This document shows positions 21,101-35,500 of a DNA stretch of 64,000 bases, piece by piece. The notes under the pieces were generated by a model. The model did not search any database and was not told where the DNA came from. It worked only from the letters and a program-made list of their open reading frames with translations. The translations under genes were made by a program, and so were the position numbers. The first letter of the stretch is position 1; the number at the start of each line of letters is the position of its first letter. Source of the DNA: Omphiscola glabra (taxonomy: Eukaryota; Mollusca; Gastropoda; Lymnaeidae); NCBI GenBank assembly GCA_964017045.1, contig OZ024794.1, positions 51,303,608-51,367,607 of the forward strand, given 5' to 3'.

Positions 21101-21925
21101 CAAAGCATTCAATTCATTTAAATTTAATGAAATAATTTCAGCTAGACATTAATATTAATTTCGGTGCGAATGAAGCAACTTTAAATTATATCCCTCTAGA
21201 CTTTAGATATGTGGCAAACAAGAAGTGTCAATGACCTGCAGGCGATCTCATCCAAGCCTTCCCTTAACTGAAATGTGTGCTGCAAAAATTAGCTGTTTTA
21301 AATCTCATTTTAAAAATTATAATTAACCACCCAATGAAATATTAATTTACAACATTCCATCGGCGTATTAATATTTTAAAAAATTTTCCCTGGTGGATGC
21401 TGAAAATTGTGAGAAGTAAAACTTTTACCTCAAAATGATCCAGTATGAGTATTCTGAGTAAGAAGTCAAAGCAACTTGTATTGAGATTTCCACGTTTGTC
21501 TGTGATCCAAACATTTTCACAACTTTAACTGGTGGTATCCTGATAGTTGGATACTTTAATTATGAATCCAAAACCATTTGAAAGGAAAAGAAACAGATCT
21601 ACAAACGAAATAAGTATACCCAACAATTCTGAAGATCTAAAAATCGACAAACGTACTGCACACTGAAATAAAAGACTAAAAGTAAAAGATCAATATTTAA
21701 TAAATAATTTTGCAACCTGAAGACTATGGTGTGTTGTCTGCGAAAGACCAGAAATAGGAAATGATGGTCAATTTAAAAAGATTCTATATTTTAAGAAGTA
21801 TTATAAAAAAAATTATAATTTATTTCTGTAACAATTTTGTTTGAGCAGCTATCTTTTTAATACCGGTACAATAAAATGAAAAAATTCAATGAATTTGTTT
21901 TAAGCGAATCTTCGAAGTGATTATT
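18114..21925. other. Intergenic, no gene recognised
   Basis: AT-rich. A CpG-containing patch at 18840-19030 ends on the minus strand in a donor-like CGAG|gttagt (18839). It could be a 5'UTR exon of the CH25H-like gene, whose first coding exon has a usable acceptor at 13362, but this is only a possibility. Confidence 0.4.
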
Positions 21926-23312
21926 CCCACAGCTCTGAGAATAACGTTCGCCGTTATTCTAAGATTTCGGTCTGCATTATTTTAGAACTCAACTATTTAT
22001 TCTTTTTTACATTACTTCACTAATAAATGAATAATTTTTAAAAAAAAATAACGAATTTCAATAAAACCATCATGGACTTAGATCTAGGCCTGCGTACACC
22101 TTGGCGGTGTATACCATGGACCTATGTCTGCGTACACCATGGCAAAAATGTACCATTGTTCTGGTTTTAAGATAAGGCAGTTGGATGTGAACTTGTGTGG
22201 TCTTGTGGTAGAGTAGACGCTATGCGATCTTATATTATGTGATCATTTACTAGTTGTGGATCGAATTTTACCCTTTTTTTTTTCTTCTTCATTTTAATTA
22301 AAAGTATATTTTATATATAATAATTATGTTCATTTGTAACAGTAGTTTTATGAGAATTTTAAAAATATTTTGTAGCAATTGAAATATTTTAAGTATATGT
22401 TGAATTTGAAAATAATAAGAAATGAGAAAACAAATAGAAAGTATGATGTATAAGTCCATCCATTTACGCACTATGGAAGGAGGAGGAAGTTGTTTATGTG
22501 GGATATTTTGCATACTGCTGCGTACATCGGTTGTCGGAGGGAAGGTGGGTTCGGCAGAAAGAACGTACATTTAATAATTATCTTGCATTTTCTACACTCA
22601 AATACATCTATTAAAGCTAATTTTAACCTAGAAATCTGTGCAATCAATAACATTTGTGGGGGTACGCCACAGGTTATGATATAAAATGCGTTTCACTTAC
22701 AAAGAAGCCAGATATATGACCAATAAAATACTAAGAACAGAAATGCTTGCCCTTTACAAAAGTGGTGTGGAACTTACCCAAATATCTTCCTCCCAACCCC
22801 CAAAATAAAATAAAAATTTATATTACCAAATTTTAAAAAAAATATTTAAATTAGTTTTACAGGAACGTCGTTCGCTTGTGTTCATGCAGGACTCAAGCCC
22901 TGCGAACAATGAAAATATCAGTTCTACTTTTGTTTGATCTTGCAGGTATCAAATAATTTTTTTAAATAAATAGTTTTCAGTTGTAACAAGAGTTTAACAT
23001 TAATATTAAAAGTACCGCATAGAGTTAAAGACTGGCAAAGACCAGGGTTTAGCTGCTTTTACCGCCGCGGTGTATGCAGGCCAATGACCATGGTTTTGCT
23101 AGGTATACCGACGTAGTGCCGGCAATTATTTTTGTCAACACATTCATTCAATGAAATCACACTACACCCCTCCCCCCAACTTGGAATATGATCCTAAATC
23201 CTATTAGATTTTGCGTAATTATGCAAATATTTATGTCTGCAGATAACGCCCTGCATTATTCGAAGATTTCGATCTGCCGATAACACTCGGCATTATTCGC
23301 AGAGCTGTGCGG
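21926..23312. repeat. Related sequence blocks flanking ~1.3 kb upstream of PUF60
   Basis: cacagctctg at 21928 is inverted as cagagctgtg near 23300, and agatttcggtctgc (21962) recurs as agatttcgatctgc (23265). This may be a decayed element. No gene inside. Confidence 0.35.
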
Positions 23313-23491
23313 ATAACGCTTCCCATATTTTATTATAACAGTATATAACTTGACCTGCACCTGGTAATATTGTCAATTTATAAACATTCTGTCCTCTAGT
23401 GAAATTTTGTTGCCAACACTCTTTCATTGGTTGTGTTTGGCTCTTTTCCTAACATATTTATTAACTTTATTTATCTTTCTGGTTACAGAGT

Positions 23492-23540
23492 ATGGATGCA
23501 TCAGGAGATCCACTGACTAAGCGGTTAAAATTAGAAAATG
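23492..23540 (+). CDS. PUF60: PUF60 coding exon 1 (residues 1-16)
   Basis: ATG follows a ttacag acceptor by three bases. It encodes 16 residues including TKRLKLEN, similar in character to the basic N terminus of fly half-pint. Donor gtaaga, phase 1. Because an acceptor precedes it, the true start could lie in an earlier exon. Confidence 0.75.
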
Positions 23541-26500
23541 GTAAGATAACATGTGTTCCTAATAAATGAATGAGCATAGCAGTCATTTTGTTTGCGTATT
23601 AACTTACGTTAAATTAATTTATTTTTTAAACACATGCCAAAGTTCTGACATAGTCATTGAACACTTAATTTCAATAGTCACCAAGTTTGCAATCAAAATG
23701 ATTCCTATGCTCAAGGCTCAAATGATATTTAATACAAAATCATGAGTTTTAAATGAGGTTGTTTGATTTTCCAAAGTCAAAATTACTTATTTATTTTGAA
23801 CTAACAAATTTCCCCTGTGTACTGTGTTATACAAATCTAATAAAGAATATTGACCTATGTAATTATTAACTTTTTACATTTTCTTTCTTCTGTATTTTCT
23901 TTTAAAGTATGCTACAGGAGTAACAGAAAGATGCAGCCTATGTTATCACCAGTGATGATGTGTGTTGCTAATGCTAAATGGTTAACCTTGAATTTGTGAC
24001 TCATGTATATTAGGCCAACATGAGGCTATATTTTGTATATCAGTTAAAACAATACCTGTCATTTTGCAGTGTGTGTATGTGCTTCTTTAAGTTTTAACTG
24101 CTTCAAACAACTTTTTAAAAAAATTCCCACAACATATTTTTAGAAATAGGATAAAGCTTTTTATTTTATTTGTGAATTCACACATCACATTATAGCAAAT
24201 AATTAAAAATGAATCCTGGATAATTTGACTGTGGGTCAATGTAATTTTATTGTTTATATAGTTTTATTTAACCCTTTTCCTTTTCAAACCAAGATAGTTT
24301 CTAAATAATATTTCTAAGTATAAATGAAATGTATTATTTAGAAACCATATTAAGAATAAATGATTTTTCAACTGGATTGAAAGATTCCTTTAGACTTATA
24401 CTTTAATTCTATTCAGTTTTAATAGTCTCAAAATATTGTTTTTTAAATGACAATTTTCAGTTAATTGCGATGCTGATGTCACAGTTTAAAGAAGTGCAAA
24501 TATCATTGAAAAGCTGGAATATATATATGTAAAAAGTAGTGCTTTGTATTAAATATTTTGAAATTCAAATTTCATATGTTGAAAGCTAACAGCATCCTAT
24601 TAATGGTCATGATTAGTTAAATGGAAATTGAATTAATTTCGTTTATAATTTGTTCCTTTAGAAAGATGTTGTTCCATTTTCAAAATTCATTGAAATTAAT
24701 TTTTTTTCTCCAAAAGGATACTTAAATTTAGCCTTTCATAAACCAAATAAATGAGTAATACGGTAGGAGCTGTTAAATTTTACACAGAACTGTTGATCTC
24801 TGTTACCAACGTATAGCATTGCTTGGCCACTACCTGTATTTTCGGAGTGAAGTTTTTGGTCTTCTTTCTATGTACTTTCAGCCAAAGCCATCAGATTTGA
24901 GGAGAAGAGTGCAATCTTCTAAGCCCTGAGTGTGGATACAAAATGAGATCATGCCAACTTCAAGAGAAGTCCTCATATTCACACCATCACTTAAGTGTTT
25001 ATCAAAGCATACTTCTATTGATCTTTCTGTAAAATAAATAGAAAACAACAATTTATAGAAGAAATGTTCACTTCATGCTATCTCAAACAGGGTAAAAATA
25101 TTATCTCTGGTGGTGCTACATTATAAAAAGATATGCTGGATTTCAAAGTTTGGGATTTAGAGAGGGTAGGTTTTGTATACTGGTCAAATTATGCAAAAGA
25201 ATTGTACTTTAAAAAATAACTATTGCCAGGGATGATGTGGGCTAAAATTGTCATCAAATTTGTAACGAGTATTTTCTTGGAATTGTGTTGTTTTGTTTTT
25301 TCCAGGTCAATTTTCCCTTTTTTTTCCATTTCTTCTGTATTTCAGCACCATTCTGTGATTAGATGTGTGAACATTCCATTTTGATACTAAGAAGCCTAAC
25401 TAAAGAGGTTTAAGTGCGATCAAGAATACTTTTTATCTTGTGGTTTTATTTTTATATATATATATATATATAATAATTTGTTTGTCTCCATATCACATCA
25501 TTTGCTTGTTTGCTTTCTAGAAATTTGTTGAATAGTCTGATATGCAGAACTTTTTCAGTAATACATTCAGTTATTATTTTTTCATTTGTTTACTGATGTA
25601 TAAATCAAGCTTAAAAATAGTAAAAGCTTGGTACACATTCTATTGATGCTTAAATAAATATAGGACACATATCATGGAAAAGGTTTGTATTTTGTAGAGA
25701 GCAGCTAAGGGTTTCAAAGTGGCTTTACACCTTCTCATGGAATGAAAACAATGGTGAAAGCTACATTAGTAACGTTGTGTTTTTCTCTTCTTTTTTCTGT
25801 GTGTTTCATACAGTCTTAAGAGAAGGGCATTTTGCACCATACCATACCACAAACAACCAGCATTTTGTATGGGAGGGCATGCATCTACGGCATCCGCCAT
25901 AACTCAATGTAAAGAATGTGCGGCGGAATTTCACACAAGGATGCGGTAAACATTAGAATTTGATGTCCAATATGTTTTGGAACCTTACAAAGATACTGTC
26001 TGCAAATTTTCAAAACTTAAATAGCAATTCGACAGCTAGACTTTTGTGTTGCCTTCATGTCGTTGATGTTCTTTATACCCTAAGGCAAGATATTTTGAAA
26101 ATTTGCAGTATTCATGTCTTCATTTAATGCCAACTGTTGTCATAATACTCGAGCATCCTCCTGCGAAATGTTAGTAAAACTAATCCTGGGCTTTTCCTAA
26201 GATTCTTGTTTGCACTGCCAGTTAAAAAGTCTGAGAATGAATTACATGGACCACTTTTTATATATAACAAATTATCCCCCTTTTTATGCACCCACATATT
26301 GGCAAACTGATGGTAAGTTTGAAACAGCTTTGTTTAAGGTTTTATTAGTCACTTAACATTGATATGCAAAGGAGCAGTATGCTTATTTGGAAACTTTTGC
26401 CCTTGTTGCAGGCTCTGGAGACTCTCAAGAACCCTACTTTCCCCAGTCTGACCAAAGTGGACCCTTGTTGGAGGGCCCTGGTGCCAAACGGGACATCAAA

Positions 26501-29500
26501 CCATTCACACCCCCAAAGCTGTCAGCCGCACAGCAGGAAGATATCCAAAGGGCAAAGAAGTTTGCAATGGAACAAAGCATCAAGAGTGTTTTAGTCCGCC
26601 AGACAATAGCTCATCAACAACAGGTAAGAAATCATTTATGCCTTGTGTTGCATTATTTCAACAGTTGACACATGCTAACAATTTATATCATTCTGCTTAC
26701 AGACTGGTCTGATTTTTCACACTCATCTGACCCTTAAGGGTACATATTGTCACATGGTACACAGTTTGGAACACTAGGCAAATTCCTTATAGCTAGGACT
26801 AATATTATTTTAGTTGAAATTTTTTTAGAAACTTTGAAGTTGCCTTGACCTTTAAAGTTACATGCACTAACTGTACTTTTAGAGATAGATGGCACCATTG
26901 AAGCAAGTGCTATGGGGATAAAACTATGTGATAACACTCAGGACAAGGTTGGGTGATTAATAATTCTTTAAAGGACTTTCAATTGATAGATGGTCTTTGT
27001 TGCAAGCATCTGCCTATGTTATTCAAAATGACTGTTCATTTTTCTGACCTAGAGATCACTCATATGCATTTTAAGATTATCCTCTTTATGATGAAGTTCT
27101 ACCATCTTGACTAGGCATCAAAGAGAGGGTGACAAATGTTCAAAAATGGAAAAAGTGTGATCTATCCGCACAACCTGCAGGAGGTAGAGTATCACCAAAC
27201 CATTTCTTCGCCGAAATATGAACTCCCACAGAAATTCCTCAACTTTTTGTTGATGATGATGCTTAACTCATTGTCATTTACAATAATTTATATGCTTCAA
27301 TAAATGGAAGTAATCTCAGCTTGACTTGCCCTGAATTAAAAAAAAAAATCTACATCTAAAATCCCTGAAGGTATTTGTTACAAGAACTAAAAATATATGC
27401 GCATAATGCACTTCTTGATGTGTCATAAGACTTGATCCCTGTGAAACAAGATAAGTCAAGTTTTCCAAGGTTCAGCCTCGCAAACAAACTCAATGAAACT
27501 TCATGAAATTTTTCCAAATGAAAAAATTCAGCTTTGATAAATCCATAGTTCTGTAATGTCATCACAGTGCTATGTATTAGAGGAAAGCCCATTGGTTATA
27601 AGCTTTTGTGTGCTGTAGCACGCCTAAGCTACATTTGCAGGTTTCAGCAATATCAGGATAAAAACCAGATATAAACATGAGAAATACAGTGTCCTTCAGT
27701 TTAGTGAGACACTCACAGGGGAACACTCAGTCTGGACAATACCATTTTTGTATTAGATAACTTTTTCACAAATTTTTCACTTCTTGAGAAGCCTAATTTA
27801 ATGGGACATTAATAATAGAAGAGTGACAAAGATGCAGCAGATGATTTGCCTAGTGTCCCATTTTTGGAACACCCCATAACTCTGCAACATGATATAATAA
27901 AACATTCCTCTCTTCCAATTCTCATTTTGTGAATGTTGCTAGCTAACCTGTATAAATTTCATGAAAGAAAAGTTACAACCTTCAGCATGATAGGGTTACA
28001 ATTAATATCACATACCCTTTTTGCTTTAGAAATCTTTATTCCCATTTTACTTTGTAAAAATAGTTAAATTCTTTTTCATATAGTCTGTCTAAAAATATGT
28101 AATGTTATATTCAAATCAGATATTTTTTAAACACTTTCGCTTGTTTATTATTAAATTATTTTAATTATAGTGAAAATTTAAAAAATCCTTGAATTTTTCA
28201 TGTTTAATAATTAATAAAACATCTATTAGCATTGTGGCTGTTACAAACTAACAATTTGAAATTGAAATGTTGAAATTGTCTAGGCAGACCTGTTTACTCT
28301 TACCATTTTGAGATGTCTTTTACAATTGAACGCAGAGACCCATCAGAACTACGATTTTAAGAGACCGGGTTGAAAATATATACAGTATTTATAACAAAAA
28401 TAATTAACTAATTAAAAAAGTACATTTTCGGTTGTTAGTTTTAACTCGCATTTGCATTCTACATCCAGTGGTGAATGGATGAAGAAATATGATTGGTTGG
28501 GGACCATCTATAATTATATTACGTTTGCCCTGAAAGGGGTATGGAGTGGTGTTGATTTGAGAGATTTTGTGTATGGGTGTGTGTGCGAAGGGGCAGGGTC
28601 TAAATGTTAATAAAATTCTATAAAATTAACTCAGCCACGTTTTCGTAATGAAAGTGCTTATGTTCATATTGTTGCTTTGTGTTTTCATAATGAACTTGCT
28701 AGACATGGCAACAGTAATTTTAGCGTAGTCACCCTAGTGACAATTTTAGTAAATCCGGGGCCATCCTTTTAGTACTACACCACACACTGAGTGGGGATGT
28801 GAGTTTTCGATTTTAAAGATTTTCCTATGCGTGCATAGTGCTAGGGAAGTGGGGGTAATTATCTCAGCAGAAAGTATGTCATTATTCTACAATATTCATC
28901 CTGAAAGTTAAAAAAATAGCATATGTAAATTTCAAATGCTGTAACAATATCACACAATTTTTGGTGGGAATTAACGTTTGGAATGCTGCCTTGTGTTATC
29001 ATAAATGAACTCGTTAGATATTGCTCAAATCGTACTTAGTAGTAGCAATATTACAGCAATTTTGTGTCCACTGTATGTTCAGCGTGCATGTGACATATAT
29101 TTTGTAGGGCTTTGCTAGTGATTTAAAAATTTTCGTTTCCCGGCACCTAGGCCAAAGTCATGTTTTTACCAGGTACCCTGTGTTAAATTCTTACAAGAAC
29201 ACTTCGAAATAGCGAATACATAAATAAAATAAAAGGGTTGGGTAAAATAAATATAAAACATATTTTGGTATCTAAGACTAAGCACCATCTAGAAACTGCA
29301 AACAATAGTTACTCAGTGAGTTGCTGTTTGCACCACGACCAGTAGATGTCAGATTGGATGAAAAGTGGAAATAAAATTATGAAAATTGGGTAATATTTCG
29401 CAACGCCACTGTGAGCAAGCAGCAGCAACCCATATAGAAAAAGGGGAGGGGGTTGTCAAAAAAAATATGAGTGAAATAGGGGAGTGGGTCGGAAATGTCA

Positions 29501-32500
29501 CTTTTTATGCAAAAGTATTACATAGATTGTCAATCCATGACTTCGACATATTTTATAGGATCTGAGAGTACCTTTGAAATCTATTTAGAATACATTACAG
29601 CTTTATGATTTTTGACACCCTCCTCTTCCTTTCACCCCGATGTGATGCCAGTAGTTATTGTATGCATTATGTATACTGTATGTTTATGTATACTGTATGT
29701 TTATGTATTTACTATTAAGATACAGATACTGTATTGTACAATTTTGAGATGATATTGTACGATTTTAGGAGTACGAGGGTAAATAGGTCTGTCTAGGTGT
29801 TTATTTTAATCAATAACCGGACATATAACAATACAAATATTTTATTACTACAAAATGATATCCATCTTCTCACTATAAAATAGGTCTTGCTTACTATAAT
29901 AGGCTATTCTAACTAACTAACCATAACAACAAAATGATGTCACCACAAGTATACAAAATTATTCATTATAAACTCCTTTATATTCGCTGTTGCATAGTGA
30001 ATTTTTAGGTTTTGTGTTTGTAAAAATGGATATGGTCACTTATTAAAAAATATGTAGCTCCTGTCCTAGATGTCTTAGCTTATGATAATTGGTAGAACTA
30101 TTGACCAATTTATTTTCTCAACATCAAAATCAGTCTCAGGCACATTAAATAGTACATCTGATTATTCAAATGAGACAAATATTCATAGCTGATTAACAAA
30201 GATAGTAAATTTATTTTATCTTGTGTCAGATTGTATCTCTATTGCAGTTTAAGTTTTTATTTAGAGTTTAGCAATAGGCCACTTTTAGTTTTAGCCCATT
30301 CCCGGCTGACCAAATTGCTCTCTTATTCCTGAACAAATGAAACTAATTCTGATTTTCAATAGATTTTCAATATATTAAATTTGGAATTAAAATAATTTTT
30401 TTTTACTCCTAAATATGTATTAATTTTTACAGACAAATGCATTCAGGAATGGATTAGGTTTAAGAAAATTTATAGTTAATGGCCAAAAAAATAGCTAGTC
30501 ACTTGGTAACAAACAGGTAGACATTTTCACCAAAGTATACCATCCAAGGTTTTTGGGACCACTATTTTCCAAATATGACTAATCCAAGTACTATTTGTTC
30601 AATATACACATTATTCATGATTTCTCCTGAAGTATTTTTGCTATTGTATAAAATATTAACAAAAAGACTATGACACATCCAATTAATTTCACTAGTAAAT
30701 TATTTATTCTTGCTATTTGTGTTAATTTAATTAATTGATTTATGTTGTAATTTTAATTTTTTTTTTCAATTTAATTTCTTAATTTAATTTAATATTACTT
30801 TACTTTTTATCTAGAATTCTGGATTTATTTCATGAACTTGTGCACTTAGGTTTGGAGAGATGTAGTAAAAAAAAATTCCATTAACCATTGTACAGTCAAC
30901 TTAAGTTAGAAAATTAAAATATCCATGAAGTACAAATAATAAAATAAAACTAATTATCTACATAGCACATAGAGTTTTTATAAAAAACAACACCTCTGTT
31001 TACTCCCCCACCCCCACCACCACTTTCATGGTGAAAATAAGGTTGCATATTACAAGATGGTAAACTCAATAACTTTTTGTCAAGGCTGACTATATTGATA
31101 TTACTTTGTTGATTGAAATACACAAATCTTATTACTACTGCTAGCAGAATTAAACAATGAATTATATATATTTGCTATCTAATTCATCTTATGACTCCAT
31201 TTTTTAAAAATGTAGAATTAATGATTGTAAAATGAACATAACAAAAATCTGACTTATAAAGAGCTAGGATGTTATTGTGTTACAGGGAAGATTGTTGATG
31301 AATTTCTCTCATTGCTCTGTTATATCTTGTGGATATAAAGTTAACGTTGAAAAAGCATTTATTTCTAGAAAAACTATGGGGTGCTCCTGTTATTTTTCTT
31401 CTGTGTTTTGAATTCCAATCAACAAGTAGCTCAAAATTGACATACTTTAGAAGGCAAAGTGAAATTAACATAATTAAGAAGGCAAAGTTTTTTTAATATC
31501 TTAAAATATTCAGATCCACATGGGTAGGAAAAGTATTATTTGCCAAGGTGAATTTGGCCGGGGAATGTCTGAGGTGATTTCCGCTTGTTCCATCAAGTAA
31601 TAATAAAAAATTATTTGTAAGCACCTCACATTGACATGTGCTAGTTACATGACAATCCATTTTAACATGTATATTAATAGATAAAGAAACAATACCAGAT
31701 TTGAAAAAATGCCTGTTTTCTTTATTGTAATCATGCCATCATTACAATACAATAATATATTCATTATTTTAAATAAATTTTATTTTGATATTATAGCAAA
31801 TGCAGCAATTCCAAAATACAGTACAGCGCCAGCAAGCTTTAGCACTAATGTGCAGGTGGGTATTGTTTGCTTTAAATTTATTATACAATTAAAAACATTA
31901 TTTAACAAAATTATTTAAAAAGCAGTTTATTTCATTATCAATATCAAATTTTATGAACAATAGGTATTTTTCTGTAACTAGTTTTGTTTTGGGAAAGGTG
32001 GAGAGCATATGATTAGGCTTTTCTGTGCTATAAGATTGATGGTTTATAAGCGAATGATTGAAAATTTATGAAACAAATAATAACAATGAGCAAGAAGCAA
32101 ACATTAGCATCGAATAGCAGTTTCTTGCAATGCTTTATAAGTTGTTTTTTTATGACATTATAAAAAAAAAATTATGATTCATGTGGATTAAGGAAAAATA
32201 TTTATCTTCAATGTCATAGTTTGAAGTTCATTTTAAATAACAAAAAAGGTTGAGATACCAAATGATTGTCAGTGTGTATTATAGAATTTAAAAAGATTTC
32301 TAATGTAGATGAAATATCCCAAGTTATAACTTTTTAAAAAATATGTACTGCTAATGCTCCATCTGTGGTTTGTGGAATGGTGTGCTAATGCCGTGAGCCT
32401 CTACAGAATATCTATTAAACAAGTGAGGGTTGGGAATTCTGAGAAATATTTTGGGAACCCTAGTGTAAAATTGTCAGCCATTTTTATAATGGCACATTAA

Positions 32501-35500
32501 TTTTCTTCTAAAATTATCTTTGAAAAATTGAAAATATTTGAGAAGAAAAAAAAACAATTTCAATGACAGATATTTTATTTTTATACAATTTTTCTAAACT
32601 GAATCATTTATTTGCAGAATTTATGTGGGCAGTATCAATTTTGAGATCAAAGAAGATACAATTAAGCAAGCATTTCTACCATTTGGACCAGTGAAGTCTG
32701 TCAATTTGTCATGGGATCCAATCACAAACAAACACAAAGGGTTTGCATTCATCGAGTATGAAGTTCCGGAAGCTGCACAGCTAGCACTTGAACAGATGAA
32801 TGGTGTTATGATAGGTGGCAGAAATATCAAGGTTAGAAAAAATAAACAACCCCTAAAAACAAAGTTTTTTGTACAAATCCTTTATAAAATGTAATACCGG
32901 GTATCCAGAAATTGGGGCTGCAGCTGAAAATTTGACATAACATACAAAGTAACACACTATAAGAATCCCAATTAGAGCTCAGCCTTCCAAGGCTCGTAAC
33001 CGCATTATTTTCATGCCCCTGAACTAATATTCTAATGACCCACCCGCTTTTACACCGTATTTGTATTTCAACAACTAGTTTAGAAAAGCAAAAGAAAATA
33101 TTAAGCACCAAATGGACATGCAATATTTTTCTTAAAGAATATTTAGTGCAGTTACTGGAATTTTCTTCATATTCCACTTCAAAGGCTGGAAAAACTTTGG
33201 GGTGGGGGGGGGACCTTAAATTTAATAGAATGTGTTGTCATCGGCAATGTGCCATGTTTCAGCTGGATAGCTGGACGGGAAGTGGGTCAAATAGCTATCC
33301 GAAGATTTCCAACCAGCCACCCATTCACGAACAAAAGTGAAGTTAATATAAAGGTTTTTAGTAACATATTTACAATCACAAGAAATTGAATAGTTCCATC
33401 ATTACCAAATCAATATATTGAATTTTATGAGATTGAATTTTTTTAATGAATTCAAATAGTAATGTGTCATAAATGGCTTTTTCTACAGTAAAATTTTGTA
33501 AAGTTTTCTCACTGCAATTTACAGGTAGGCAGACCAAGTAACATGCCACAAGCCCAACCAATCATTGAGCAGTTAGGACAAGAGGCTAAAAATTACAACC
33601 GCATCTATATTACATCAATTCACCCAGATTTAACAGAAAATGATATTAAAAGGTAAAGAATAACTAATAAAAGTATTTGAAAAGTTATGTCACATTAATA
33701 AGTGGTATCTAAATAAGTGGTATCTAAAGTTGGGCGTTTTTTTATCCTAACCAATAAAATTGTAATTATTTATTCAAGCATTGTAAATTTTAAAAGTTTT
33801 TTTGTTGCTGGTAACCAAAAAGTTAAAGAGCACTGATGTTGTCAACAGTTTAATAGCCAAATTGAACTAATTTTTAAATTTATTTTCAGTGTTTTTGAAG
33901 CCTTTGGTAAAATAATGACTTGTGAACTAGCTCAAGATCCTGCTAAACAAGGAAAGCACAAGTAAGTTGTTTGAAATAGTAATAGTGTATTAAATCTTTT
34001 TTGCTTGTATGAATGAGTAATTTTGAGATTCTAAAACACTTTTTTGTTACATTGTAATTATATATTCATAAAGCTTAATGCATTTAATATTTCCTCCAGG
34101 GGCTATGGGTTTATTGAATATGACACGCTCCAGTCTGCATTAGATGCAGTCACTTCAATGAATTTGTTTGACCTTGGTGGACAGTATCTTAGAGTTGGCA
34201 GGGTAAGTTTGAATTTTTTTTTATAAACTCATTTCAACAAATTTTTTTTACACAATTATCACCCAAATTATTATACCCAAATTGTTAGTATATATATATA
34301 TTAGCTTATTCTTATATATATATATATACATATATACTATATATATATATATATACTATATATATAGTATATATGTATATATATATATATAAGAATAAGC
34401 TAATGTCACCATGAAACAAAATACAAACTCCTTATGACTGCACCAAACAGTGTGCAAATTTGTGTTCAAGATAAAATTCCTAAATCTAATTGGGATTCTT
34501 AAAAACATTGATAGTGTATTTTTTTTTATTTTACAGAAATCTAATCAATTATATATATATTTTTTTAATTAAGAAAATCGAATCAATACTATTATTGGAA
34601 ATTAGAAATACATTTAATAAAATAATTAAAGGATAATTTTAAGTATTTTATCTGAATGTAAGAGTTAAGATGTTGTATAAGAGGAGATTTACATTCTTTT
34701 TATTAACAATCACTGATCATCTATGTATCGCTATAATTAATTTGTAAGCTAAAGTATATATTATTTTAAAACGGCACACAAAATTTAAACTTAGCTGCGT
34801 TAACATTTATTTAACCCTTCCGGTACCAGGCGCGTCTTTTTGCAGTGACCTACTTTTTCCCTGTGGCCCAAGCGCGTCTATATGCCACATAGAGGGGTAT
34901 CCAATATAAACACAGAAAACGAGGCTATAACCTTTCACCTTAGTCTCGGGCAGAATGTTTATTCATTAGGGGAATAGTCGAATTTTATTTTGCCTTTTAA
35001 ATTATGAAAATCAACCAATTACTGAATTTTTTGTGCCGATCTGTATTTGTTGTTTCCTTGGCGCTATTGATGATGACTTACGCCCACATAGAGGAGGTAT
35101 CTATTATAATTAGAAAACGAAGATATAACCTTTCAACATAGTCTCGGGCAGAATGTTTATTTGTTACGAGAATGGTCGAATATTATTTTACCTTTTAAAT
35201 TATGAAAATAAACCAATTACTGATTTTTTTGTGCTGATCTGTATTTGTTGTTTCCATGGCGCTACCTAGCACTATTGTTGATGACGACTTACGCCCACTT
35301 GATGAAACCTTTTATTCTGAAACTATTATTGAGCTTTAATTGGGATTAGATTATTCTTATTTTAAACAACCTTATCCATTTCTCAACAGATAATTCTCTA
35401 CATGTTATTATTAATTGTTTAAAACAAAATTTAAAAAAAAATAATTTACAAACCTATCAAATTTTGGCTCATTTCAAAATAATGTCTGGGCCACCGGGAA

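Noticed and set aside
32833..33340. Frames of 101-114 aa in PUF60 intron 4
   Set aside because: They fall in a family B repeat that also occurs at four other places here.
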